64,000 nucleotides of DNA, from contig NZ_KI421511.1 of NCBI RefSeq assembly GCF_000473265.1, positions 3,819,560 through 3,883,559 of the forward strand, given 5' to 3'. Of this stretch, positions 44,041-53,211 are shown piece after piece. A program made the position numbers and the translations under genes. The stretch's first letter is position 1. The number at the start of each line of letters is the position of its first letter. Below the pieces are notes generated by a model. That model was not told the origin of the DNA and made no database searches. It saw only the letters and a program-made list of their open reading frames with translations. The DNA comes from Amycolatopsis thermoflava N1165 (lineage in GTDB: Bacteria; Actinomycetota; Actinomycetes; Mycobacteriales; Pseudonocardiaceae).

Positions 44041-44298
44041 TCAGGCCTCGGCCGGGACGATGTTGACCGTCTTGCGGCCACGCTTCGCGCCGAACTCGAC
44101 GGTGCCCGCCGCGAGGGCGAACAGCGTGTCGTCGCCGCCACGGCCGACGTTCAGGCCGGGGTGGAACTTGGTGCCGCGCTGGCGGACCAGGATCTCACCG
44201 GCGTTCACGAGCTGACCGCCGTAGCGCTTCACGCCGAGGTACTGGGGGTTGGAGTCGCGCCCGTTGCGGGAGCTGGACGCACCCTTCTTGTGTGCCAT
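44041..44298 (-). CDS. rpmA: 50S ribosomal protein L27
   Basis: An 85-residue ribosomal protein whose N-terminus reaches the peptidyl transferase centre. [20 protein letters not shown] starts directly with the mature-like sequence, without the cleavable leader known from firmicutes. [20 protein letters not shown] is the conserved core. It follows rplU by 15 bp. Confidence 0.98.
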   Translation of the reverse strand: MAHKKGASSSRNGRDSNPQYLGVKRYGGQLVNAGEILVRQRGTKFHPGLNVGRGGDDTLFALAAGTVEFGAKRGRKTVNIVPAEA

Positions 44299-44313
44299 GG
44301 CTCCTGCAGCTCC

Positions 44314-44628
44314 TTACTTCGTGATTCCGGTGACCTCGACGCGGGTCAGCTTCTGACGGTGACCCTGCCGCTTGTGGTAGCCGGTCTTGTTCTTGAACTT
44401 GTGGATGCGGATCTTGGGACCCTTGGTCTGCTCGACGACCTTGCCGGTGACCGAGATCTTCGCGAGTGCTTCGGCATCCGCCGTGACATCGCTGCCGTCG
44501 ACGTACAGCACGGCGGGGAAAGAGTGCTCGGTGCCCGGCTTGCCCTCGAGCTTCTCGACCTCGACGACGTCGCCGACGGCCACCTTGTACTGCTTGCCGC
44601 CGGTCTTGACGATCGCGTACGCCGACAC
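44314..44628 (-). CDS. rplU: 50S ribosomal protein L21
   Basis: A 104-residue 23S-rRNA-binding protein. [20 protein letters not shown] and [20 protein letters not shown] C-terminal residues (here [20 protein letters not shown]) are diagnostic. GGAGACTTC precedes the ATG. It heads the rplU-rpmA(-obg-proB) operon; its promoter should lie in the 155 bp between it and rne, alongside the rne terminator. Confidence 0.98.
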   Translation of the reverse strand: MSAYAIVKTGGKQYKVAVGDVVEVEKLEGKPGTEHSFPAVLYVDGSDVTADAEALAKISVTGKVVEQTKGPKIRIHKFKNKTGYHKRQGHRQKLTRVEVTGITK

Positions 44629-44706
44629 GGAAGTCTCCTGCTAACTCGACAATGGGTGAGGGCTTGCGCCACGTCCCGCTGTGTGCGGTCCGGTGATCGC
44701 GCCATA

Positions 44707-44777
44707 GCCCGTCCGGGGACGGGCCGTCTTACAGGTTACGTGACGCCCCGGTGCCGGTTGACACCGGGGCTCACGTA
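44707..44777 (-). terminator. Two consecutive hairpins after rne
   Basis: The first met by the rne transcript is a 16-bp stem with one bulged C: TACGTGA-C-GCCCCGGTG (44737-44753) with CACCGGGGC-TCACGTA (44762-44777), 7 bp past the stop. The second is GCCCGTC (44707-44713) with GACGGGC (44718-44724) around CGGG. Neither has a T-run. Confidence 0.78.
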
Positions 44778-44783
44778 GGTGGA

Positions 44784-47700
44784 TCAGCTCTGGTCCGACG
44801 CGTGCACCGGCGGCCCGGCCGGACGGGAGGCCGCGCGGCGCGGGCGCCTGCGGGCCGTCCTGGTGGCCGGGGTGGGCACGCTGACCTCGGGCGACGCCTC
44901 GCCGGAGTCCTCCTGCCCGGTGGCTTCCGGGCTGGACGTTTCCAGGGTGGGCGCCGGCCCGCCGGCCACGGGGCCGGCCGGGACGGTGGTGACCTGGGGC
45001 GTCTCGGTGGTGGCCTGGACCGGCTCCGGGGGCGCCGCGGGCCTGCGGGCGACGCGTCGGGTCCGGGCGCGGGAGGGCTTCGCCTGCTCCGCGGCGGCCG
45101 GCTCATCGGTCTGCGGCTGCGCCGCTGCCTCCGGCGAGGGCTGCGCCTCGACCGGGGGCTCGACCGCGCCTTCCGGGCCGGCCTGCGCCGCCCCGCCCTG
45201 GGCCTGCGCCACAGGCTGGGTCGTTGCTCCAGGCTGCTTCTCGGGACGGGCCTGCGCCGCGGGCTGCTCCGACGGCGCGGGCTGCGCCTCGGAACCGGCC
45301 TGCGCGAACGGAGCCGCTGCGTCGGCCTGAAGCGCGGGCTGAGCAGCTGCCTCGTGGGCCGTCCCGGACTGCGGCTGCGCCTCAGCAGGAGCGCCCTCCG
45401 GCCTGGTCTCGGCCTGCGAGCTGGGCGCACCCGCGGTCTCCGGCTGGGGTGCTGCCTCGGGCTGGACCGTCGCGTTCGGCTGGGTCTGGGCTTCGGGCTG
45501 GGCCGTCTCCGCGCGGGCCTTCCCACGGGAGCGGGACCGCCGCTCGGAGCGGTCGCTGCCGGACGAGGCGGCGTTCTCCGCGCCGGCGTGGGCCTCGGCG
45601 GGCGCCGCGTCGGCCGGGGCCGCGCCCGTCTCCGCCTTGTCGCCGCCTTCGGTCTTCGTCGAGGCGATCTTCGCGGCCTTGGCCATGGCCTCGACGGCTG
45701 AGATCGTGCTCTCCCGCTGCACCGGCGAGGGCTCGGGCGTCTTCTCCGCCTGCGGCTCCTCGACCTTGGCCCGGCCGCGCGACCGGCGCGAACCGCCGCC
45801 GCCACCGCCGTGCTGGTGACCGCCGCCGTTGCCGCCGTTGCCCGACTTCACCGGCTCGGTCGAGACGATGACGCCGCGGCCCTTGCAGTGCTCGCAGGTC
45901 GTGGAGAACGCTTCGAGCAGGCCGGTGCCGATCTTCTTGCGGGTCATCTGCACCAGGCCCAGCGAGGTGACCTCGGCGACCTGGTGGCGCGTGCGGTCCC
46001 GGCCGAGGCACTCGGTCAGCCGCTTGAGCACCAGCTCGCGGTTGGACTCCAGCACCATGTCGATGAAGTCGATCACGATGATGCCGCCGATGTCGCGCAG
46101 CCGCAGCTGGCGCACGATCTCCTCGGCCGACTCCAGGTTGTTGCGGGTGACCGTCTCCTCGAGGTTGCCGCCCGAACCGGTGAACTTGCCGGTGTTGACG
46201 TCGATCACCGTCATCGCCTCGGTGCGGTCGATGACCAGGTAACCACCCGAGGGCAGCCACACCTTGCGGTCCAGCGCCTTGGTGAGCTGCTCGTCGATGC
46301 GGTGCTCGGCCAGCACGTCACCGGTGCCGACGTAGCGCTTGAGCCGGGGGGTGAGGTCCGGCGCGACGTGCTCGACGTAGGCGCGGATGGTCTCCCACGC
46401 CGTGTCGCCCTGGACCTCGAGCGAGACGAAGTCCTCGGTGAACAGGTCGCGGACCACCTTGACCAGCAGGTCCGGCTCCTCGTAGAGCATCACCGGGGCG
46501 GACGACTTCTTGCCGGAGGTGGCCGCGTCGGCCTTCTCCTTGACGACCTCCCACTGCGCCTTCAGCCGCCGGACGTCGCGCTCCAGCTCCTCCTCGCTGA
46601 TGCCCTCCGACGCGGTGCGGATGATCACGCCGGCGTCCTCGGGGACGATCCGCTTGAGGATGTCCTTCAGCCGCCGCCGCTCGTTCTCCGGCAGCTTGCG
46701 CGAGATGCCGGTGGCGCCGCCCGACGGCATGTAGACCAGGAAACGGCCCGGCAGCGAGATCTGGGTGGTCAGCCGGGCGCCCTTGTGCCCGACCGGGTCC
46801 TTGGTGACCTGCACCAGCACGTTGTCACCGGTGGACAGGGCCTGCTCGATCTTGCGGGACTTGCCCTCCAGGCCGGCGGCGTCCCAGTCGACCTCACCCG
46901 CGTAGAGCACGGCGTTGCGGCCCCGGCCGATGTCGACGAACGCGGCCTCCATCGAGGGCAGCACGTTCTGGACGCGGCCCAGGTAGACGTTGCCGACGAT
47001 CGAGCCGCTGCCCTGCGACGTCACGAAGTGCTCGACCAGGACACCGTCCTCGAGCACGCCGATCTGGGTGTGCTCGCCGCGCTCGGCGACCACCATCGTC
47101 CGCTCGACCGACTCGCGGCGGGCCAGGAACTCGGCCTCGGACAGGATCGGCGCGCGGCGACGGCCCGCCTCGCGGCCGTCCCGGCGGCGCTGGCGCTTCG
47201 CCTCCAGGCGCGTGGAGCCGCGGACGCTGCGCACGCCGTCCGAGCTGCTGCTGCTCTTCTCGTCGGCCTTCGCCTCGCGGACGTGGACGACGGTGTTCGG
47301 CGGGTCGTCGGTGGTCGAGTCGGCGCTGTCCCCGTCCGAGCCCTTGCGGCGGCGACGGCGACGGCGACGACGGCTCGACCCCTCGGTCTCGTCGGTGTCC
47401 TCGGACGGCTCGCCCTCGTCGGCGGTGTCCTCGTCCTCGGCCTTGGCGGTCTCCTCGGCCGGCGCGGTCTCGTCGGCCTCGGTGGTCTCGGTGGCGTTCT
47501 CGTCGCCGCCCTTGCCCCGGCCACGGCCGCGACGGCCCCGGCGGCGGCGACGGCGGCCCGCGCCGTCCTCACCCTCGTCGGCGTCCTCGTCCACCGGCTT
47601 GACCTCGGCGGCCCGCTCCGCCTTGGGGGCGGGCTCCTCCTCGACGGCGCCGGCCTCCGGCGGCAGGAACACCGGCGACGGGGCCGCGAAGACCGGCATG

Positions 47701-48164
47701 TGCGGCGGGCGCTGCGGCTGCCGGACCGGCTCGGGCTCGGCAACGGGTTCGGGCGCCGCGGCCGCAGGCGCGGTCTCGGGTTCCGGCGTCGCCTGGGTGG
47801 CGGGCTCGGGGGCGGCCGGTGTCTCGACGACCGGCTCGGGCGTGCTCTCCGGAACGGCGTCGGGCGCCGCGTCCTCGGCCGGGGCGACCGCCTCGGGGGC
47901 AGCCGCCTCCTCGGCGGCCTGCTCGTCGGCCGGGGCGAGCGCCTCGGCGACCTTCACCGCGACCTCCCGCGGCACGCTCGACTGCGCGCTGCGCGCCGTC
48001 TCACCCAGTTCGGTGAGCTTCGCCAGCACGACCCGGCTGTTGGAGCCGAGCAGCTTCGCCAGGGCGTGCACCCGGACGCGGGGCGGCAACTCGCCCAGCG
48101 GGCCGGTTGCGGGTAGGGCGGTGTTCCCGCCGGTGTTCTCGGCGGGTGTGTCCGCGTTCGACAT
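44784..48164 (-). CDS. rne: Ribonuclease E/G, very long form with disordered arms
   Basis: An 1126-residue endoribonuclease. Residues ~25-75 (RVRVHALAKLLGSNSRVVLA and following) resemble the IF-2 N-terminal domain. An acidic, Pro/Ala-rich arm with two Arg-rich patches ([21 protein letters not shown] near 205-225) leads to the catalytic part, about 360-800: S1 region GSIVGNVYLGRVQNVLPSME, RNase-H-like and DNase-I-like parts with GGIIVIDFIDMVLESNRELV (catalytic Asp), and the zinc-link TTCEHCKGRG. The last ~320 residues are low-complexity Ala/Gln/Pro/Glu, typical scaffold for degradosome and RNA contacts. Starts at ATG 48164 with a candidate 330-nt leader. Confidence 0.95.
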   Translation of the reverse strand: MSNADTPAENTGGNTALPATGPLGELPPRVRVHALAKLLGSNSRVVLAKLTELGETARSAQSSVPREVAVKVAEALAPADEQAAEEAAAPEAVAPAEDAAPDAVPESTPEPVVETPAAPEPATQATPEPETAPAAAAPEPVAEPEPVRQPQRPPHMPVFAAPSPVFLPPEAGAVEEEPAPKAERAAEVKPVDEDADEGEDGAGRRRRRRGRRGRGRGKGGDENATETTEADETAPAEETAKAEDEDTADEGEPSEDTDETEGSSRRRRRRRRRKGSDGDSADSTTDDPPNTVVHVREAKADEKSSSSSDGVRSVRGSTRLEAKRQRRRDGREAGRRRAPILSEAEFLARRESVERTMVVAERGEHTQIGVLEDGVLVEHFVTSQGSGSIVGNVYLGRVQNVLPSMEAAFVDIGRGRNAVLYAGEVDWDAAGLEGKSRKIEQALSTGDNVLVQVTKDPVGHKGARLTTQISLPGRFLVYMPSGGATGISRKLPENERRRLKDILKRIVPEDAGVIIRTASEGISEEELERDVRRLKAQWEVVKEKADAATSGKKSSAPVMLYEEPDLLVKVVRDLFTEDFVSLEVQGDTAWETIRAYVEHVAPDLTPRLKRYVGTGDVLAEHRIDEQLTKALDRKVWLPSGGYLVIDRTEAMTVIDVNTGKFTGSGGNLEETVTRNNLESAEEIVRQLRLRDIGGIIVIDFIDMVLESNRELVLKRLTECLGRDRTRHQVAEVTSLGLVQMTRKKIGTGLLEAFSTTCEHCKGRGVIVSTEPVKSGNGGNGGGHQHGGGGGGSRRSRGRAKVEEPQAEKTPEPSPVQRESTISAVEAMAKAAKIASTKTEGGDKAETGAAPADAAPAEAHAGAENAASSGSDRSERRSRSRGKARAETAQPEAQTQPNATVQPEAAPQPETAGAPSSQAETRPEGAPAEAQPQSGTAHEAAAQPALQADAAAPFAQAGSEAQPAPSEQPAAQARPEKQPGATTQPVAQAQGGAAQAGPEGAVEPPVEAQPSPEAAAQPQTDEPAAAEQAKPSRARTRRVARRPAAPPEPVQATTETPQVTTVPAGPVAGGPAPTLETSSPEATGQEDSGEASPEVSVPTPATRTARRRPRRAASRPAGPPVHASDQS

Positions 48165-48507
48165 ACATCTCCTCCGCCCCCGGGCGCGTCCCAGCCGCTT
48201 GGGCTGGCGGACGCGGCCGCACAGGGGCCCTTCCTGTCTGTTCCGCCGGGGTGGTCACCGCCGGCGGGAATCCTGTGCCTCGTCTCGCCCCGACGGTGCC
48301 GGGGTCCGGCACCCGCCGATGGCAGGTCCGCTCGGTGACGGGCCGTCCGAGCCGGCGGTTCCCGCCCGCCTGCCGCTCGTCGAGCCACCCAGGTGGTTCC
48401 TGGCGGCGACGACCTGGCGCTCTTCCGGCCTGTCTCCGGACCGCAACCCCCGGACGGACCGCAGGTCGCGGGCGTGTCGGCGGAAGCAGCCAAGCCGAGT
48501 ATCCCAC
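48165..48507 (-). promoter_or_regulatory. Candidate rne promoter and long structured 5' leader
   Basis: On the minus strand TGG followed by GATACT (48506-48498) resembles an extended -10 box, about 330 bp before the rne ATG. Within the leader, TTCCGCCGG and CCGGCGGGAA (48241-48270) can fold into a stem with one bulge. RNase E genes elsewhere carry long leaders that the enzyme itself cuts. The remaining 48508-48664, upstream of the subtilase gene, shows no other feature. Confidence 0.35.
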
Positions 48508-48664
48508 ACGGTGCGTCCGGTGCGGCGTACTCGGTGCCAACAGGCACGTGACCACGGCCGGGCGAACTTGCGGCGTGCGCTTGTCGCCGCCGCGCGGGGT
48601 GGCTTAGCGTGCGGCAGGACGCCGACGGCTCCCCGGCCGCTGTTCGCCCTGTTGGAGGTCCCCG

Positions 48665-49996
48665 TTGCCCGGCTTCGGACGATCACTGGTGGCGGTGGCG
48701 TGCGCCGTGCTGGTGGTGGCGCCGGCCCATGCGGCGGCGGAGCCGGAGCAGGCGTGCTCGGACAGCGGGCGCGACGTGCGTTACCTGGTCGTCTTCGACC
48801 GCGACACGCCCGAACCCACGGCCCGGGCCCAAACGCGGGCCGCGTGCGGGCAGCTGACCGGATACCACCCGCAGATCGGTGTGGGCGTCGCCACCTCCGG
48901 CGACCCGGACTTCGCGCCGCGGATCGGCCCCGGGCGTGCCTACAGCGCACAGAACGAGCGGCGGGCCGGGCAGCGGCCGGTGCGGCCCGGCCTGCGCGCG
49001 ACAACGCCGTCGGAGGTGCCGTCCGTGGACCGCGCCGGTGACCAGTGGAACCTCGCCGCGGTGGGCGGGCCCGGCGCGGGCAGCCCGGACGTCGTGGTCG
49101 GCGTCCTGGACTCGGGCATCGACCCGGACCACCCCGACCTCGTGGACGCGCTGGACCGGGGCGACTCGGCCGGCTGCCTGAGCGGTGTGCCCGACCCGGC
49201 CAAGAGCGCGTGGCGGGCCACGACGTCGGCGCACGGCACGCACGTCGCCGGGATCATCGCCGCGGCCGACGACGGGCGCGGCACGACCGGGGTCGCGCCG
49301 GGGACGCGGGTGGCGTCGGTCAAGGTCATCGACGACCGGGGCCTGGTCACCCCGGAAGCCGTGGTGTGCGGGCTGATGTGGGCGGCCGAGCGCGGGATGG
49401 CGGTCACCAACAGCAGCTTCGCGATCAACACGTGGGCTTCGTCGTGCACCTGGTCACCGGAGCGCGAGGCGGTGCGCGAGGCGGTCGGCCGGGCGCTGGC
49501 CTACTCGGCGTCGCGGGGCACGGTGAACGTGGCCGCGGCGACGAACGACGCCGTGGACCTGACCCCGGCGTCCCGGGCGGGCGGGTGCGACGCGTTGCCG
49601 GCCGCGTTGCGGGACGTGGTGGCCGTGTCGGCGGTCGGGCCGGACGAGGTGAAAGCCGGGTACAGCTCGTACGGGCTCGGTGTGGTCGACCTGACCGCGC
49701 CGGGGGGCGACCGCGGCAGGTGCGTGCTGTCCACCACGCCCGGCGGGTACGGCGAAATGTGCGGCACCTCGATGGCCGCGCCGCACGTGGCCGGCGCGGC
49801 GGCGGTGCTCGCGGCCGAGCGGCCCGGGTCGACGGCCCGGCAGCTGCGGCGCGCGCTGGAGGAACGCGCGCGGCCGGTGCCCTGCCCCGCCGACTACGAC
49901 CTCACCGGCGACGGGCGGCAGGACGCGTTCTGCGCCGGGTACACCGGCTACAACGGCTTCTACGGGCACGGGATGGTGCGGGTCGGCGCCGGCTGA
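48665..49996 (+). CDS. Secreted S8-family serine protease (subtilase)
   Basis: A 443-residue exported protease. The N-terminus is a signal peptide (RSLVAVACAVLVVAPAHAAA, cleavage near residue 25). A propeptide region runs to about 120, and the peptidase domain carries Asp in VVGVLDSGIDPDHPDL, His in SAHGTHVAGIIAA and Ser in MCGTSMAAPHVAGAAAVLAA. Paired cysteines (for example CSD, CGQ, CLSG, CTW) suggest disulfides. The start is TTG 48665 with GGAGG 5-6 bp upstream, a rare start codon. Its 3' end (49868-49915 and the last codons) is partly copied in the repeat block that follows. Confidence 0.9.
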   Translation: MPGFGRSLVAVACAVLVVAPAHAAAEPEQACSDSGRDVRYLVVFDRDTPEPTARAQTRAACGQLTGYHPQIGVGVATSGDPDFAPRIGPGRAYSAQNERRAGQRPVRPGLRATTPSEVPSVDRAGDQWNLAAVGGPGAGSPDVVVGVLDSGIDPDHPDLVDALDRGDSAGCLSGVPDPAKSAWRATTSAHGTHVAGIIAAADDGRGTTGVAPGTRVASVKVIDDRGLVTPEAVVCGLMWAAERGMAVTNSSFAINTWASSCTWSPEREAVREAVGRALAYSASRGTVNVAAATNDAVDLTPASRAGGCDALPAALRDVVAVSAVGPDEVKAGYSSYGLGVVDLTAPGGDRGRCVLSTTPGGYGEMCGTSMAAPHVAGAAAVLAAERPGSTARQLRRALEERARPVPCPADYDLTGDGRQDAFCAGYTGYNGFYGHGMVRVGAG

Positions 49997-50586
49997 CGGT
50001 GGGCCGTGCGCCGGATGGCCAGGACCGCGCCATTTGTGAGGCGGTGTGGCCGATCACGCCGGGTGCTGGGTCCGGCGCTTTCCCGCGACAGCGGGCACAG
50101 GCTGGCGCAGGAGCAGCCGGCTGAGGCGGTGGGCCGCGCTCCGGATGCCCGGCCGCGCCATCAAGTGACGACGTGACCGACCATGCCGGCGCGCAGGGCG
50201 CCCCGAGGCGGCAACGGGCGCGGCCGGTGCCGTGCCCAGCGGGCTACCACCTCACCGGGCACGGGTCTCGACGCGGGGAGCAGCCCGCTGAGGCGGTGGG
50301 CCGCGCTCCAGACGCCCAGCACCGCGCCACCAAATAGGCGACATGACCGGACCATGCCGGGGTACGAGGTGGTTCGGCGCTTTCGCGCGAGAACGGGCAC
50401 GGGCTGGCGCAGGAGCAGCCCGCTGAGGCGCTGAGCCGTGCTCCGGATGCCCGGCCGCGCCATCAAGTGACGACGTGACCGACCATGCCGGGGTGCAGGG
50501 CGCCCCGAGGCGGCGGCAACGGGCGCGGCCGGCGGGCACCTCACCCGGCACGGGTCAGCGCAGCAGCAGCCCGCTGAGGCGGCGGG
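49988..50586. repeat. Decayed tandem copies of the 3' ends of both flanking genes
   Basis: Four degenerate units, starting near 49988, 50118, 50285 and 50420, resemble the 3' end of the ABC permease gene that begins its reading at 51382 and ends at 50555 (true match near 50571). Each has GCTGAGGCG, a GGGCCGCGC-type stretch, then GACGTGACCGACCATGCC, and translated on the minus strand yields pieces such as RLSGLLLR and GMVGHV. Between them, 50218-50265 matches about 40 of 48 bases of the subtilase gene at 49868-49915. Unit spacing is 130-167 bp. No intact gene is present in 49997-50554. Confidence 0.75.
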
Positions 50587-51382
50587 CCGCGCCCCAGATG
50601 CCGAGTATCGCCAGCGCCACGAGGTAGGCGACGTGGCCGATCATGCCCGGGTGCAGGGCGCCGACCGCGAATTCCCGCATCAGCTGGATTCCGTGGTAGA
50701 GCGGCGAGCACTGCACCACCACCTGCAGCGGCCCGGGGTAGACCGACAGCGGGTAGAACGTCGTGGAGAACAGGAACATCGGGACGACGGCCAGCTGGAT
50801 GTAGTCGAACTGGGACGTCGAGCGAAGGAACGTCGCGCAGGCCATGCCGATCGCCGCGAAGGCCAGCGCGATCAACAGCGCGACCGGGATCAGCAGCAAC
50901 GCCCACGGCGAGGTGACCAGGCCCATCGCGGCCATCACGGCGAAGAACGCGACCGAGTAGAGCCCGCCGCGCAGGACGGCCCACGAGATCTCGCCGATCG
51001 CGATGTCCAGCGGGCCGATCGGGGTGGCCAGCATCGCGTCGTAGGTCTTGGCGTAGCGGAACTTGAAGAACACGTTGAACGTGCTGTCGAAGACGGCGCC
51101 GTTCATGGCGGACGAGGCGAGCAGGGCGGGCGCGACGAACGCGACGTAGCTCATCGGCTGCCCATCCGGGCCGGTGGCGTCGCCGACGAGCCTGCCGAAG
51201 CCGATCTGGAACGCGACGAGGTAGAGGAGCGGCTCCAGCACGCCGGACGCGAAGACCAGCCACATGCGCGAGTAGGCCAGGATCGAGCGCTCGACGAGTT
51301 TGCTGGCACGGCCCGCGTAGAGGCCGGGCGGCAGGATCCGGAGGAGGACGCCGCGGCGCGGGGTTTCGGTGAGTGTGGTCAT
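50555..51382 (-). CDS. ABC-2 type transporter permease
   Basis: A 275-residue inner-membrane permease with about six membrane helices, GVLEPLLYLVAFQIGFGRLV near helix 1 and YDAMLATPIGPLDIAIGEIS in the cytoplasmic loop; LFSTTFYPLSVYPGPLQVVV is the ABC-2 box. It forms an exporter with the second permease (51441) and the ATPase (52244), with 58 bp between the two permease genes. Two non-identical permeases suggest a heterodimeric channel. The last ~30 codons (HPGMIGHVAYL... to RRLSGLLLR) are the source of the repeats downstream. Substrate unknown. Confidence 0.9.
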   Translation of the reverse strand: MTTLTETPRRGVLLRILPPGLYAGRASKLVERSILAYSRMWLVFASGVLEPLLYLVAFQIGFGRLVGDATGPDGQPMSYVAFVAPALLASSAMNGAVFDSTFNVFFKFRYAKTYDAMLATPIGPLDIAIGEISWAVLRGGLYSVAFFAVMAAMGLVTSPWALLLIPVALLIALAFAAIGMACATFLRSTSQFDYIQLAVVPMFLFSTTFYPLSVYPGPLQVVVQCSPLYHGIQLMREFAVGALHPGMIGHVAYLVALAILGIWGAARRLSGLLLR

Positions 51383-51440
51383 CGGGGCTCTCGCGTGGTC
51401 GGCCGGAGTCGGGTGGTCGGTGGGGAGCAGGCGGGCATCG

Positions 51441-52244
51441 TCACACCACCAGGCGACGGTAGAAGTAGCGGCGCGCCAGCACCGCCCCCACGGTGAACAG
51501 CGCTGCCAGGAAGGCCAGGTGACCGAGCGCGGGCAGCGGCTCCAGGCCGCCGAGGGTGACGCCCCGCGCGAGTTCGTTGCCGTGCCACAGCGGGGAGATC
51601 CAGGCGAGCCAGCGCAGCGCCACCGGGATCTGCTCGATCGGGAAGAACGTGCCCGCGAATAACGTCATCGGCATCACCACGAACCGGAACACGGCGTTGA
51701 ACCGGACGCCCTCGTCGTACGTCGTCGCGGCCAGGGCCGTCACCGGCGCGGCACACGCCAGGCCGGTCACCGCTCCGACCACCACGACCAGCGCCGCCCC
51801 GGCGTTCAGCCACGCCCCGAACGGCACCGCGATCAGTGCGTACACCGCGCCGGACAGCAACAGCCGCAACGTCACCCAGATCAGGTGCCCGCCGAGCACC
51901 TGCCCCGGCGACACCGGCGTCGCCGTGACCGCCAGGTAGTCCTTCTGCCACTTGAACCCGGACAGCACCGGGTACGTCGACTCCCCCACCGCGTTCTGCA
52001 TCGCCGCCGACACCAGCAGCGCGGGCGCGATGTAGTGCACATAGGACAGACCGCCGGTGGCGGGCCCGGCCTGCACCTGCGAGCCGAACCCGAGCCCCAT
52101 CGCCAGCAGGAACAACAGCGGCTGCAGGCCGGTCGAGTACACATTGGACTTCCAGTACCGGCGGTACCACGCCCAGTACCCCTCGACGCGCAACCACGCG
52201 CCCTGCCACGCCGGGACGACCCGGCCCGTCGACGAAACGCTCAT
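51441..52244 (-). CDS. ABC-2 type transporter permease, second subunit
   Basis: A 267-residue permease. YWKSNVYSTGLQPLLFLLAM marks helix 1, FKWQKDYLAVTATPVSPGQV the cytoplasmic loop and LFAGTFFPIEQIPVALRWLA the C-terminal ABC-2 box. It ends with ARRYFYRRLVV. ATG 52244 overlaps the ATPase stop by one base (TGATG), so it is directly coupled. The open frame reaches further up through the ATPase gene, which is only a shadow. Confidence 0.9.
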   Translation of the reverse strand: MSVSSTGRVVPAWQGAWLRVEGYWAWYRRYWKSNVYSTGLQPLLFLLAMGLGFGSQVQAGPATGGLSYVHYIAPALLVSAAMQNAVGESTYPVLSGFKWQKDYLAVTATPVSPGQVLGGHLIWVTLRLLLSGAVYALIAVPFGAWLNAGAALVVVVGAVTGLACAAPVTALAATTYDEGVRFNAVFRFVVMPMTLFAGTFFPIEQIPVALRWLAWISPLWHGNELARGVTLGGLEPLPALGHLAFLAALFTVGAVLARRYFYRRLVV

Positions 52245-53194
52245 CAGTCCACCAGTGTCCGTCCGGTCAGGCGCAGGAAGACGTCCTCCAGCGTGCTCCG
52301 CCGCACCAGCGACGACAGCGGCCGCACCCTGCGCTGGTGCACCTGCTCCAGCGCAGCCTCGCCCGCCGCGGTGTACAGCAGCAGGCGGTCGGGCAGCACC
52401 TCGACCCGGTCGGCCAGGTCGGCCACCCGGTCCGCGGGCACCTCCTCCCCCGGCGCGAACCGCAGCTCCACCACCTCGCGGGTGGAGTACCGCAGGATCA
52501 GCTCGGCGGGCGAGCCCTCGGCCACGATCCGGCCGCCGTCCATGACCACGAGCCGGTCGCACAGCTGCTCGGCCTCGTCCATGTAGTGCGTGGTGATGAT
52601 CAGCGTGACGCCCTGCGCCTTCAAGCGGAACAGCTTGTCCCACAACAGGTGCCGCGCCTGCGGGTCCAGCCCGGTGGTCGGTTCGTCGAGCAGCAGCAGC
52701 TCGGGATCGTTGACCAGGGCGCGGGCGATGGTCAGCCGGCGTTTCATGCCGCCGGACAACGGCTCCACCTCGTCCTCGGCCCGGTCGGACAGCTGCGCGA
52801 ACTCCATCAGCTCGACCGCCTTGCGCCGCACGTGCGCCCTGGACAGTCCGAAGTAGCGGCCGTAGACGTGCAGGTTCTGCCGCACCGTCAGCTCGTTGTC
52901 GAGGTTGTCCTGCTGCGGCACCACCCCGAGCCGGGCGCGGATGCGCGGGCCCTCGACGTTCGGGTCCATGCCGAGGACCTTCAGATCACCGTCGGACCGC
53001 GGCGACACCGACGCGATCATCCGCATCGTCGACGACTTCCCGGCACCGTTGGGCCCGAGGAAGCCGAACGCCTCCCCGCGCCGGACCTCGACGTCGATCC
53101 CCCGCACCGCTTCGAAGTCGCCGAAGCGCTTCACCAGCGCCTTGGCCTGCACCATGCTCGGTTCGTCCACACCAAGCACAGTACGACCGGGCAC
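52244..53194 (-). CDS. ABC exporter ATP-binding protein
   Basis: A 316-residue ATPase with Walker A GFLGPNGAGKSSTMRM, Q-loop PQQDNLDNELT, signature PLSGGMKRRLTIARAL, Walker B LLLLDEPTTGLD and switch His in ITTHYMDEAEQ, followed by a C-terminal regulatory domain (about 220-316) ending STLEDVFLRLTGR. NodI/DrrA-like family. The start is uncertain: GTG 53194 gives an extra 13 residues before MVQAKALVKRFG, and an internal GTG or the ATG at 53155 is possible. It heads the three-gene exporter and follows the IclR gene by 17 bp. Confidence 0.93.
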   Translation of the reverse strand: MPGRTVLGVDEPSMVQAKALVKRFGDFEAVRGIDVEVRRGEAFGFLGPNGAGKSSTMRMIASVSPRSDGDLKVLGMDPNVEGPRIRARLGVVPQQDNLDNELTVRQNLHVYGRYFGLSRAHVRRKAVELMEFAQLSDRAEDEVEPLSGGMKRRLTIARALVNDPELLLLDEPTTGLDPQARHLLWDKLFRLKAQGVTLIITTHYMDEAEQLCDRLVVMDGGRIVAEGSPAELILRYSTREVVELRFAPGEEVPADRVADLADRVEVLPDRLLLYTAAGEAALEQVHQRRVRPLSSLVRRSTLEDVFLRLTGRTLVD

Positions 53195-53211
53195 CGACAG
53201 TTTCGATCGGT

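Noticed and set aside
49997..50554. CRISPR array in the repeat block
   Set aside because: Units are long, diverged and derived from gene ends, without uniform short repeats, unique spacers or cas genes.
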